NCBI GenBank assembly: GCA_001602955.1
Contig: LVAC01000023.1
Coordinates: 248,001-312,000, forward strand
Length of the DNA stretch: 64,000 nucleotides
Direction: 5' to 3'
Origin: Sulfurospirillum sp001602955
GTDB taxonomy: Bacteria; Campylobacterota; Campylobacteria; Campylobacterales; Sulfurospirillaceae
The notes under the pieces were generated by a model that saw only the letters and a list, made by a program, of their open reading frames with translations, was not told the origin of the DNA and did not search any database. Position 1 is the stretch's first letter. Every line of letters begins with the position of its first letter. This document shows, piece by piece, positions 8,432 to 16,419 of the stretch. A program made the position numbers and the translations under genes.

Positions 8432-10054
8432 ATGAATCCGCTCTCCAAAAATGCACCCTTAAGCACTTCCATCGCAAAAATGCAAACGATTTTAGACGAT
8501 CTGGGCTGTGCCGTTACCTTTGCAAGCGAAAAAAATCCGCTAAGAAACTGCTACTCCGTCAATCTTGCTTCCATTGAGGCACCCAATCATATTTATTCTA
8601 ACGGTAAAGGCACTCTTTCGCTCTCTTCCAAAGCGAGTGCGCTTGGCGAATACATCGAACGACTTCAAACCAATAACTGTTTCATCGACTTTCATCTTCC
8701 CAATCGCGCGTACTACCCAGACCAAAAAGTGTTTGAGTTTGGCGGTGAATATCTAAGTCCATCTTTACATGTCATTTACAATCCGTCCAATGAAATGAGC
8801 CGTGAAGACTGGGTGGATTTCAACAGCGATTACCATGACAAAATCGTAGCGCTTCCGTTTCAAAGTGTTTTTGGCAAAGAAAAGGTTTATATTCCCCTCA
8901 ATATTTTAAGCAATCTTTACGTGAGTAATGGACTTGCCAGCGGAAATACGCCTGATGAAGCCAAAGTGCAAGCACTCAGCGAAATCTTCGAGCGTCATGC
9001 CAAAATGGAGATCATCAAAAACGCTTACGCGCTCCCTAAATACCCAGAGGACATCATCGCCTCATTCCCTACACTTCATGCAGACGTGTGCGAGCTTCAA
9101 AAAGCGGGGTTCATCGTTGAAGTGCTTGATGCTTCACTCGGTGGGAAGTTTCCCGTCACGGCTATTTCACTCATCAACCCGCGTAACGGTACACTCTTTG
9201 TCTCCTTTGGCGCACACCCCATTTTGGAAGTCAGTCTCGAGCGCACCATGAGCGAGCTGATGCAAGGAAGGGGCATTGACAATCTTGACACGTTTGAAAT
9301 ACCAACCTTTGACATGGCTTTAGTGGGAGATAGCTTCAACTTTGAGGCGCATTTCATCGACTCGAACGGCAAAATGGGCTTTGGTTTTCTAAGTGCCGCC
9401 AAAAGTTTTGAGTATGCACCATGGCAGTATAAGGGTGAAGGAAGTAGCGACGAATACGCCTTCTTATGCGACATCGTGCAGTCCATGGGCAAAGAAATTT
9501 ATTTGCGTGAATACACCTACTTAAATTTTTATTCGTGTCAGATGATCATCCCTAGTGTCTCAGAAGTCTATCCTATCGAAGATATGGTCTATCAAAACCG
9601 CAACAGCGGAAAATTTATTCGCTCCTTCGTACTCAATTTCAAAGAAGAAAACCATGAGGCACTGTTAGAAATTATCGAACCGCTCGAAGATTCACTCAAT
9701 ATGGAAAAATACATCGGTGTCATTTTCGAGCAAAACTTTCAGATGATCGACCTTAAGGCGCAAATGCATCTGCTTTTGGAAAATTATGAAGAGGCTCAAA
9801 TGCTACTCGCCTTGAGTGAAAAACCTATCAGTAAACTTTTATGTGAAATCCTCTCCCTCAAAGCTCAAGAACATCTTTGGAGTGACTACGAAAGTGCCTT
9901 TGGAGACATTTTTGGTAAAGCGAACGTTGAACATGCCCTCAAGATTTTAGACGGCAAAGCTTACTTTATAGACGTAAGCTTACACCAACACTATGTCAAT
10001 ATCCTTGATCTGTACGACAGATTGGACGTTAAAAAAGCAGCAATGGTGGCTTAA
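8432..10054 (+). CDS. ycaO: YcaO family protein, ribosomal protein S12 methylthiotransferase accessory factor
   Basis: 540 residues that follow the E. coli YcaO protein along its whole length. The ATP/Mg-binding glutamates and arginine are present as ALGEYIERL (E73, E76, R77) and LSEIFERHAK (E184, E187, R188), with ASLGGKFPV and FVSFGAHP further on. The C-terminal part matches the TPR-like tail of the E. coli form. E. coli YcaO helps RimO modify S12; rimO is also in this window, at 27 kb. Translation can be read further upstream in frame, but the ATG at 8432 with AAAGGA before it matches the family's start. Confidence 0.92.
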   Translation: MNPLSKNAPLSTSIAKMQTILDDLGCAVTFASEKNPLRNCYSVNLASIEAPNHIYSNGKGTLSLSSKASALGEYIERLQTNNCFIDFHLPNRAYYPDQKVFEFGGEYLSPSLHVIYNPSNEMSREDWVDFNSDYHDKIVALPFQSVFGKEKVYIPLNILSNLYVSNGLASGNTPDEAKVQALSEIFERHAKMEIIKNAYALPKYPEDIIASFPTLHADVCELQKAGFIVEVLDASLGGKFPVTAISLINPRNGTLFVSFGAHPILEVSLERTMSELMQGRGIDNLDTFEIPTFDMALVGDSFNFEAHFIDSNGKMGFGFLSAAKSFEYAPWQYKGEGSSDEYAFLCDIVQSMGKEIYLREYTYLNFYSCQMIIPSVSEVYPIEDMVYQNRNSGKFIRSFVLNFKEENHEALLEIIEPLEDSLNMEKYIGVIFEQNFQMIDLKAQMHLLLENYEEAQMLLALSEKPISKLLCEILSLKAQEHLWSDYESAFGDIFGKANVEHALKILDGKAYFIDVSLHQHYVNILDLYDRLDVKKAAMVA

Positions 10055-10074
10055 ACACTTTGACATGTAAAGAG

Positions 10075-11310
10075 TTAAGAAGCAGGTTGTGAGGCCGCCT
10101 GCTCTCTTAACTTATCTTTTTTACTTTTGCGTTTCCCTTTGATGGGCGCACTGCCTTTTTCTTTTTGAGGCGCAACGCCTGTGAGTTCAAACCCTTTGAT
10201 CTGCTCTTTGTGAAGTCTGATGCGACACCGTTTTTCGATGAGCGCGAAATGTGCTTTATCCTCATGGTCGATAAATGAGATCGCCAAGCCCTCTTTGCCC
10301 GCGCGCCCCGTTCGCCCGATACGGTGAATATAATCTTCAGTAGAGCGAGGAAGGTCAAAGTTGATTACACAACTTACATCTTCAATGTCCAGTCCCCGCG
10401 CGGCGATGTCCGTGGCAAATAACACACGGATTTTGCGCTCTTTAAACGACTTCAATGTCCATGCCCTGTCTTCTTGAATAAGATCACCATGAAAGGATTC
10501 CGCGAGAAAGCCGTGTTTTCGAAACTTCACAGCGATGTTATCAGCAGCGCGTTTGTTTGCCATAAAGACCAACACCAACTCCCAGTCATTTTCACGCAAT
10601 AACTGGCGTAAAAGCGGTGCTCTATTTTCTTTATTGACTTCAATGGCTCTTTGTGTGATGCGCTCCACCGTCGGCGCTTCTGCTTCGATGTTCGCTTCCT
10701 CAGCACTTTGCGTGATTTTCGAGGCGACCCTTTGTACTTTTTCGGGATAGGTCGCTGAGAAAAGAAGATTTTGACGTTTTTGGGGCAGTGCTTCTAAAAT
10801 AGAATTTAACTCTTGCTCAAACCCAAGGTCGAGCATCTTGTCTGCCTCATCGAGTACAAAGAACTCCACGCGCGAAAGGTCGATCTGTTTTTTACGCATG
10901 ATGTCCAAAAGGCGCCCCGAAGTTGCGACCACGATGTCGCACCCTTGTTGGATGTCATAGAGTTGCTCGCCGATCTTCTCGCCACCGATGATACTCACTA
11001 CTTTTGGTTTTACATGTAACCATTTTCCAAAGGTTGTAAATGCCTCCGCAACTTGTACCGTAAGCTCTCTCGTAGGCGTTAAAACCAATGCTTTAATCTT
11101 CGCTTTACCTTCATTTTTGCTCGCACTCCACAACTCCAAAATGGGCAGTACAAACGAAGCACTCTTGCCACTTCCCGTTTGCGCTCGTGCCATGATGTCT
11201 TTTCGCTCCAACACAAGGGGAATCACCTTTTCTTGAATCGGCGTCGCTGTGCTAAAGCGTGCTTCCGCAAGTGCTTGTTGAAGGGGTAAAGAGAGTTTTG
11301 AAAATGGCAT
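10075..11310 (-). CDS. rhlE: DEAD-box ATP-dependent RNA helicase, RhlE-like
   Basis: ATP-dependent RNA unwinding enzyme of 411 residues. All motifs are visible in order: the Q motif region TPIQEKVIP, motif I AQTGSGKS, Ia PTRELT, II DEAD in VLDEADKMLD, III SAT, and motif VI HRIGRTGR. The last 40 residues are lysine-rich, as in RhlE-type RNA-binding tails. The ATG at 11310 has AAAGGA seven bases upstream. It is convergent with ycaO, with only 20 bases between. Probable roles are ribosome assembly and RNA turnover in the cold; the exact paralogue cannot be decided by eye. Confidence 0.92.
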   Translation of the reverse strand: MPFSKLSLPLQQALAEARFSTATPIQEKVIPLVLERKDIMARAQTGSGKSASFVLPILELWSASKNEGKAKIKALVLTPTRELTVQVAEAFTTFGKWLHVKPKVVSIIGGEKIGEQLYDIQQGCDIVVATSGRLLDIMRKKQIDLSRVEFFVLDEADKMLDLGFEQELNSILEALPQKRQNLLFSATYPEKVQRVASKITQSAEEANIEAEAPTVERITQRAIEVNKENRAPLLRQLLRENDWELVLVFMANKRAADNIAVKFRKHGFLAESFHGDLIQEDRAWTLKSFKERKIRVLFATDIAARGLDIEDVSCVINFDLPRSTEDYIHRIGRTGRAGKEGLAISFIDHEDKAHFALIEKRCRIRLHKEQIKGFELTGVAPQKEKGSAPIKGKRKSKKDKLREQAASQPAS

Positions 11311-11377
11311 GCATACGTCCTTTAAGTCTTTATGCCATTGTAGAATAATCTCACTTTAGATTTACATGTAAATGTAT

Positions 11378-12027
11378 TTAACCATGATACCACTCGGTCA
11401 ATGTGATCAGAGGCAGAACGATCAGGGCAAATCCTATAAACGTCATAATGGTCGCTTTGCGCGATTTGAGAAAACGACTCAGCACGATAAAGCCAAGAAC
11501 CCAATAGCCTTGCGCCGTATAAAATCCTGGGAAATACCCCCAATGCAAAAGACTCCACCATGTATGGGTTATCGCATTGCCGATCATGCCGTAAACGATG
11601 TAAAATAGCATTGGTAGCACTAAAAATTTTAATTTTTGTGTAAATACCGCAATGCACCCTAAAGCAAAGACACAATAGCTGATCATATTGATCGTCACAA
11701 ATCGCTCTACGGAGTAAGGATGACTGCCGAATAAAAGCGGAAATTCCCGATAAAATCCCGTTACAAATTCTTCATTGAAATGAATGAACTGCCACGTAAA
11801 CGAAGCAAAAAACAGTGGAACAAACGACTTGGCAGAAGGAAGTTCAAGCTGCTCACATACATAAAATAGATTAGCGTAAGAGTGATGACAAGCCCTGGTA
11901 TAAACGTAACAGCAAGAGGCAACCTTCCAATATAGATAAAAAATGTCCCCATCGCCAATGCCATTATAGTCGCAATTTTTACGTCGCTTTTTTCAAGTGT
12001 TCCAATTTTTTCTTTGAGTTCAAGCAT
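11378..12027 (-). pseudogene. HXXEE-family membrane protein gene broken by a single frameshift
   Basis: Two overlapping frames together give one HXXEE-type membrane protein of about 216 residues. The 5' part starts at ATG 12027 behind CAGGAG and reads MLELKEKIG, then two membrane segments up to YFMY. Near 11852-11868 the sense frame must shift as if one base were missing; it then reads VCEQLELPSAKSF and the family signature HFNEE, followed by the remaining membrane segments to 11378. The first frame, if unshifted, ends at 11761. The start overlaps tetR by eight bases, so it is the second gene of a tetR operon. Real mutation, sequencing error and frameshifting cannot be told apart here. Confidence 0.75.
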
Positions 12028-12658
12028 CTTTTTCTCCTGTGGGTCTTTCAGAAACTTCTTCAATACAGCCGTGCATAAACTTCTCAACGTTTAGCGCAAG
12101 CAACTCGTACACATCTTCTTGCAAAATAATTCGCCCAAACGCATGGTGCATAATCAGATAACCTAAAAGATTGCATAAAAAAGTGGTCGCTAAAAAATGA
12201 GCATTCATTTTCGGATTGATGACAATCATTTTTGAAGCTTCCATCTGCTCGAAATACGTTTGCAACATTGAAATCGCAGTAGAGGGAATCTGGATGAAGC
12301 TTGTTTTGAAATCATCGTTGTTTTCATTTAAGAGCGATAAAATCAAACCGATATTGGCACGAAATGCTTGATAATAGATGATGCCAACCGCCGTCAAATC
12401 TTTTTCGATGCTGTGGTGTGACGCGGAAAACAATACCTCTTTAAACGGTTCAATCAATTCTATTTTCGACAATGCCAATGACTTTAAAATGCCCGCTTTC
12501 GTGTCAAAATTTCTAAAAATCGTGATCTCATTTACGCCCGAAACTTCGGCTATCATTTTCGTCGTCGTTTTTGCGTAACCGACTTCTTGAAACAGTTTTT
12601 CAGCCGCCACAAGAATTTTTTCCTTTGCCGGGCGTTTTCTTTTGAATGCTGGTTCCAT
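12020..12658 (-). CDS. TetR family transcriptional regulator
   Basis: A 212-residue repressor-type regulator. The N-terminal helix-turn-helix domain lies at about 10-60 and has the usual pattern AAEKLFQEVGYAKTTTKMIAEVSG followed by ITIFRNFDTKAGIL. The C-terminal ligand-binding domain is helical and has no motif that identifies a ligand. It is divergent from a monooxygenase-like gene with an operator-like palindrome between them, and overlaps the HXXEE gene downstream. It therefore probably controls both sides of the locus and itself. Confidence 0.87.
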   Translation of the reverse strand: MEPAFKRKRPAKEKILVAAEKLFQEVGYAKTTTKMIAEVSGVNEITIFRNFDTKAGILKSLALSKIELIEPFKEVLFSASHHSIEKDLTAVGIIYYQAFRANIGLILSLLNENNDDFKTSFIQIPSTAISMLQTYFEQMEASKMIVINPKMNAHFLATTFLCNLLGYLIMHHAFGRIILQEDVYELLALNVEKFMHGCIEEVSERPTGEKDA

Positions 12659-12673
12659 GAATGCTCCCTTAAC

Positions 12674-12718
12674 AAAATGTAAGCAACACTTGCATTTTAT
12701 ACAAAAGCGTGCTATATT
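12674..12718 (+). promoter_or_regulatory. sigma70 promoter overlapped by a TetR-type operator
   Basis: On the plus strand TTGCAT (12690-12695) and TATATT (12713-12718) are separated by exactly 17 bases, a good promoter for the gene at 12750. The inverted repeat AAAATGTAAG / CTTGCATTTT (12674-12698, nine of ten positions paired, spacer CAACA) covers the -35. That is the classic position for repression by the divergent TetR protein. Confidence 0.6.
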
Positions 12719-12749
12719 GTCAAGTAAAATATTTCACAAAGGATGGTAC

Positions 12750-13079
12750 ATGTCCATTATTGCCAACACACCCAAACCGCCCTATTACGCCGTTATTTTT
12801 ACTTCTTTGCGAACTAAAAGCGACCAAGGATATGAGAAAATGGCACACAAAATGGTAGAACTTGCAACCAAACAACCCGGTTTTTTAGGAATGGAATCGG
12901 CACGAGACGAAGTCGGGATTACGGTTTCGTATTGGTCCGATATGGAATCTATTCAACGATGGAAAGCAGACATGCAACACCAAGAAGCTCAAAAACTTGG
13001 ACGCGAAAAGTGGTATGCTTCTTTTAAAACTCGCATTGCAAAAGTGGAAAAAGAGTACGGATTTGATCATGCGCTTTAG
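12750..13079 (+). CDS. ABM-domain (antibiotic biosynthesis monooxygenase-like) protein
   Basis: Small 109-residue protein of the dimeric ferredoxin-like ABM fold. The pattern YYAVIFTSLRT, GYEKMAHKMVELATKQPGFLG and the later SYWSDMESIQRWK and WYASFKTRIAKVEK is typical. Members range from quinone monooxygenases to haem-degrading proteins, so the substrate is open. The ATG at 12750 is chosen because AAAGGA precedes it at good spacing; an upstream in-frame extension is low in quality. It is transcribed divergently from tetR, from a promoter with a likely TetR operator, and its product may relieve whatever stress the regulator senses. Confidence 0.83.
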   Translation: MSIIANTPKPPYYAVIFTSLRTKSDQGYEKMAHKMVELATKQPGFLGMESARDEVGITVSYWSDMESIQRWKADMQHQEAQKLGREKWYASFKTRIAKVEKEYGFDHAL

Positions 13080-13121
13080 AAGCATGAGATGTAAAAAGAG
13101 ATTAACCACAAGGAAATAAAA

Positions 13122-13337
13122 ATGACATTTGAACTAGACGAAGAATACATCGAGTTGTTTAAACTGCTCAAAGTCATGGGCATAGCAGAAAGTGGCGCAC
13201 ATGCGAAGATGCTTATCGAAGAAGGAAACGTGAAACGAAACGGCGAAGTGGAGACACGAAAGCGCGCCAAAATCGTTGCAGGAGAGAAGATCGAAGTGGG
13301 TGGTGAAATCATCACGGTTGAAGCTATTTCCCACTGA
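13122..13337 (+). CDS. S4-domain RNA-binding protein (YbcJ-like)
   Basis: A 71-residue single S4 domain: LFKLLKVMGIAESGAHAKMLIEEGNVKRNGEVETRKRAKIVAGEKIEVGG is the full S4 helix-turn-strand core, with the NGEVE and R-KR contact residues. Such short proteins bind structured RNA, probably ribosomal, but the target is unknown. AAGGAAA precedes the ATG. A C-terminal fragment of a similar gene lies 2 kb downstream at 15314-15364. Confidence 0.88.
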   Translation: MTFELDEEYIELFKLLKVMGIAESGAHAKMLIEEGNVKRNGEVETRKRAKIVAGEKIEVGGEIITVEAISH

Positions 13338-13474
13338 AATAGGACACATCTACTTTAAAAAGCATTGATTTCTCTAATGTAATGTGGAGTATAGTACCTC
13401 CTTCATTTTAAATACTCCTATGCACCCTCAAAATGTTTTTTGTCGCCACTGCATTCATGAAGGATGACTCAACG

Positions 13475-14761
13475 ATGCTCAGTTTAAACAAAACGAAGCG
13501 AATTGTCGTTTTTATCTTAGGACAATTCATTATGGCGTTAGGTGTTTCACTCTCGGTTAAAGCCAACTTGGGCGTTTCGCCGATCTCGTGCGTACCTTAC
13601 GTCTACAGCCTCGCCACATCACTGAGCTTAGGTGAATTTACTATTTTGATGAACATTGTTTTTATTTTTCTGCAAATGCTCATTTTACGAAAAAACTACC
13701 ACATCGCTCAACTCGTTCAGCTCCCTGCCATTGTTGTTTTCGGGTACTGTATCGACTACACGATGTACCTCATCATAGAACTGCATCCGACGACCTATAT
13801 CGCACAACTTTTTTTATGTGTCTTTGCCTGCTTCGTCTTGGCATTTGGCATCTTTTTAATGCTCAAAAGCCGTTTGACGTATTTACCGCTTGACGGACTA
13901 GCCGTTGCGATCGCTCAAACGTTCAAGATCGAGTTTGGCAAAATCAAAATCAGCATCGACAGTTCAATGGTCATCATCGGTGTCATCAGCTCTTTTGCTT
14001 TTTTAAATCGCTTAGAGGGTATACGCGAAGGCAGTGTTGTTGCCGCGTTACTCGTTGGAGCGTTGATTAAATTTTACAGTACCAAATTGGTCTTTGTCGA
14101 ACAATGGCTAGAAACATACACCGCGCCTCAACCACAAAGCACGCAAGAAACGGCTCTTAATTCTCTGGTCATTACCATTTCAAGAGAGTACGGCAGTGGC
14201 GGACATGAGATAGGAGCGATGATCGCCAAAAAGCTTGGCATTCCTTTTTACGACAAAGAGCTTATTAAACTCACCGCCGAAGAGACGGGCTACACGACTG
14301 AATACATCCAAGCCAATGAACAGCACTTAGCCAGTGAACTACTTTATGAACTCTACGAGCAAAATTACGCTTATGTAGATAACCAACTTCCGCCTGCCGA
14401 TGTTTTGTTTATGGTGCAAAGTAAGATTATTCGCGATATTTGCGCCAAAGGGGCATGCGTGATCGTCGGGCGCTGTGCCAATTTTATCTTAAAAGATGAC
14501 CCCAATTGTTTCAATGTTTTCATTCATGCTAACATGGCGTACCGTAAAACCAAAGTCAATGAAAAATACGGGGTAACACCGCCGTGCAGCGATAAAGACT
14601 TAGAGATGTCCGATAAAAATCGTGCCAACTACTGCCTTCACTACACCAAGCACGACTGGAAAGATGCGACCAATTATCATGTCACACTGGATGCTTCTTT
14701 GTATGGCTCCGAAAAAGCGGCTCAAAAGATCATCGAACTGTTGAAGGATTTTGAGCATTAA
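13475..14761 (+). CDS. fusion of a YczE-like membrane domain with a cytidylate kinase-like domain
   Basis: A 428-residue two-part protein. Residues 1 to about 205 hold five or six membrane segments of the YczE/YitT-like type (GQFIMALGVSLSVKANLGVSP near the start). After a short linker, residues from about 225 form a cytidylate kinase-like NTPase with the loop SREYGSGGHEIG (glycines about 240-243), then GIPFYDKELI and CVIVGRCANFIL. I chose ATG 13475 because AAGGA lies ten bases before it; an ATG at 13433 would add 14 residues. The kinase domain should face the cytoplasm. Function is unknown: perhaps transport coupled to nucleotide state. Confidence 0.8.
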   Translation: MLSLNKTKRIVVFILGQFIMALGVSLSVKANLGVSPISCVPYVYSLATSLSLGEFTILMNIVFIFLQMLILRKNYHIAQLVQLPAIVVFGYCIDYTMYLIIELHPTTYIAQLFLCVFACFVLAFGIFLMLKSRLTYLPLDGLAVAIAQTFKIEFGKIKISIDSSMVIIGVISSFAFLNRLEGIREGSVVAALLVGALIKFYSTKLVFVEQWLETYTAPQPQSTQETALNSLVITISREYGSGGHEIGAMIAKKLGIPFYDKELIKLTAEETGYTTEYIQANEQHLASELLYELYEQNYAYVDNQLPPADVLFMVQSKIIRDICAKGACVIVGRCANFILKDDPNCFNVFIHANMAYRKTKVNEKYGVTPPCSDKDLEMSDKNRANYCLHYTKHDWKDATNYHVTLDASLYGSEKAAQKIIELLKDFEH

Positions 14762-14835
14762 CGTCTTTACATGTAAAGAGTAGATAAGGGGCGAAAGCTT
14801 GAGCGTTTAACCGCTTACTCACGCATCACATTTGA

Positions 14836-14841
14836 TATAAT
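14836..14841 (+). promoter_or_regulatory. -10 of the promoter for the NTF2-like gene
   Basis: TTTGATATAAT is a good Campylobacterota-type extended -10, about 32 bases before the ATG at 14873. Confidence 0.5.
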
Positions 14842-14872
14842 TGGCTCTTAACAATTATTTGAGGAACCGATC

Positions 14873-15247
14873 ATGAACGATTTAGAGCTGATAAAACGCT
14901 ACATCGAAGCATACAACACCTTTGACATCGAAACGATGATGAGCACACTTCACCCTGACATCGCATTTCAAAACATTTCCAACGGTGAAATCAACGCCGA
15001 AACACACGGCATCGAAGCATTTCGCACCCTCGCCGAACAGTCTAAAGGGCTTTTTACATCTCGCAAACAAACCATCACCAATGTCGAAACTCACGAGTCT
15101 CAAACATGCATCGACGTCACATTTGAAGCCGTCCTCGCCATCGACCTCCCCAACGGACTTAAAGCAGGCGAACTCTTCCAACTTCAAGGAAGCTCAGAGT
15201 TTACCTTTCGCGATGGAAAGATCATAAGCATTGTCGATAAGGCTTGA
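14873..15247 (+). CDS. SnoaL/NTF2-like protein
   Basis: Small cytoplasmic protein of 124 residues with the NTF2-like cone fold pattern: YIEAYNTFDIETMMSTLHPDIAFQN at the start, a central TFEAVLAIDLPNG and a C-terminal EFTFRDGKIISIVDKA. These proteins are isomerases, dehydratases or ligand binders, and the substrate cannot be read from sequence. GAGGA precedes the ATG, with a good -10 upstream. It is a single gene between two copies of the TTACATGTAA palindrome (14767 and 15254). Confidence 0.8.
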   Translation: MNDLELIKRYIEAYNTFDIETMMSTLHPDIAFQNISNGEINAETHGIEAFRTLAEQSKGLFTSRKQTITNVETHESQTCIDVTFEAVLAIDLPNGLKAGELFQLQGSSEFTFRDGKIISIVDKA

Positions 15248-15313
15248 TGGGTTTTACATGTAAAGGTGTTAGCTGGGAAAAGTTAAAAATTTAGCACTGA
15301 CCCCTATTCTTCG

Positions 15314-15364
15314 GGTGAGAGGATTGAAGTGGGTGATGAAGTGATTGGAGTTGAGGGTGTTTAG
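15314..15364 (+). pseudogene. remnant of the C-terminus of a second S4-domain gene
   Basis: In frame this reads GERIEVGDEVIGVEGV and stops, closely matching the end of the intact S4 gene at 13122 (GEKIEVGGEIITVEAI). The preceding bases do not continue the homology, and no start is present. It looks like the tail of a duplicated or former S4 gene left behind by a deletion or replacement, just before the AT-rich gene at 15496. Confidence 0.6.
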
Positions 15365-15495
15365 AAGTTTGGCGCGATTCCTTTTTAATAAATTTAAATA
15401 TTAAGTTATAATAATGTGCATTGGTATTCCGTATATGAACTCAGATTTAAGCATTTATATTCTAAATTCTTTACTTAAATATCTAGGAGTATATT

Positions 15496-16368
15496 GTGAT
15501 AGATACAATAAAATTTACAATTTCATTTGAAGGTCAGGACTCTGATAATCACAGAATAGATTTATATGATATTGCACAAGCTTTAACAGGATTTCAACGC
15601 TCACTTGCACTTACAACTCATTTAATTCTCAATAATGAAGTCATCACTCAAGCTCCTTCTTTAAAAAAAGCTACGATATATTCTTTTCCTGCAGAAGAAG
15701 GTAGTTGGAAAATGACTGTATTAATCTGTACCGCTCTATATAGTATTAGTACAGCTCCAAAAGACACCCCTTTAGGACATATTATATATTCAGCTTATGA
15801 TTATGTTATATCAGAAAGCTTAGGTGTTCATATTGACTATAATAAAACTTTAGGTCAACTATATGAAGAATCTCAAAATCAAAAAATACCGAAAATCCAA
15901 CAGTATCAATTAGATTCAGTAATAGAGAAATGTGCTGTTTCAATCAAAGAAATGCATAGACCAATTTACCAAACAAACACAGCAAGTGAAGCAAAAATAA
16001 ATGCTATATTCAATGGTAAGGACTTGCCAATTTCATCACCACTTTCTATTGAAACTTACTCACATATAAGGGAAGAACGCATACACCCACAAGAAATTAC
16101 TATCGAAGGGTACATTTCAAGTTATAATGTTAATACTTACAAAGGACGTATTTATGTTCCAATTATTGGTAGGCCTATTCCATTTGAACTAAGACATAAT
16201 ATTCAAAATATGCAAACAATTCAAATAATCGTAGATAATTTAAGCAAAAACGCATTAAATTCACAAGATAAATACAAAGTTATCTGTAAAGTATTATTAG
16301 TAACCAGCAATTCAAATCAACTAAAAAGATACATAGTTAACCATGTGGCTATGTCCACATCTTTATAA
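15496..16368 (+). CDS. AT-rich protein of unknown function, probably acquired
   Basis: A 290-residue soluble protein, ATG or GTG-type start region at 15496 (codons begin GTGATAGATACA). Its composition is strikingly different from every neighbour: rich in AT, ATA and AAT codons and almost without CG. It has no signal peptide. Visible features are IKFTISFEGQD, an ALTGFQRSLALTTHLILN helix, a hydrophobic TVLICTALYSIS stretch, and a C-terminal beta-rich part (about 190-280) with GYISSYNVNTYKGRIYVP. I do not recognise a characterised family. It sits between an S4 remnant and a terminator hairpin, as a single-gene insert might. Confidence 0.75.
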   Translation: MIDTIKFTISFEGQDSDNHRIDLYDIAQALTGFQRSLALTTHLILNNEVITQAPSLKKATIYSFPAEEGSWKMTVLICTALYSISTAPKDTPLGHIIYSAYDYVISESLGVHIDYNKTLGQLYEESQNQKIPKIQQYQLDSVIEKCAVSIKEMHRPIYQTNTASEAKINAIFNGKDLPISSPLSIETYSHIREERIHPQEITIEGYISSYNVNTYKGRIYVPIIGRPIPFELRHNIQNMQTIQIIVDNLSKNALNSQDKYKVICKVLLVTSNSNQLKRYIVNHVAMSTSL

Positions 16369-16379
16369 TATAAATGAGA

Positions 16380-16398
16380 AAGCCCTATTTAAGGGCTT
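16380..16398. terminator. terminator-like hairpin between convergent genes
   Basis: AAGCCCT-ATTTA-AGGGCTT forms a seven-pair stem just after the AT-rich gene and before the end of hcp. A TTACATGTAA palindrome follows at 16407. There is no long T-run, so its strength is uncertain. Confidence 0.5.
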
Positions 16399-16419
16399 CC
16401 CCATCTTTACATGTAAACC

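Noticed and set aside
11322..11675. A 117-codon minus-strand frame over the HXXEE gene
   Set aside because: Its product has no membrane pattern, while the overlapping frame carries the family signature.
12642..12749. A longer start for the ABM-domain protein
   Set aside because: The extension runs through the promoter and operator and has no family similarity.
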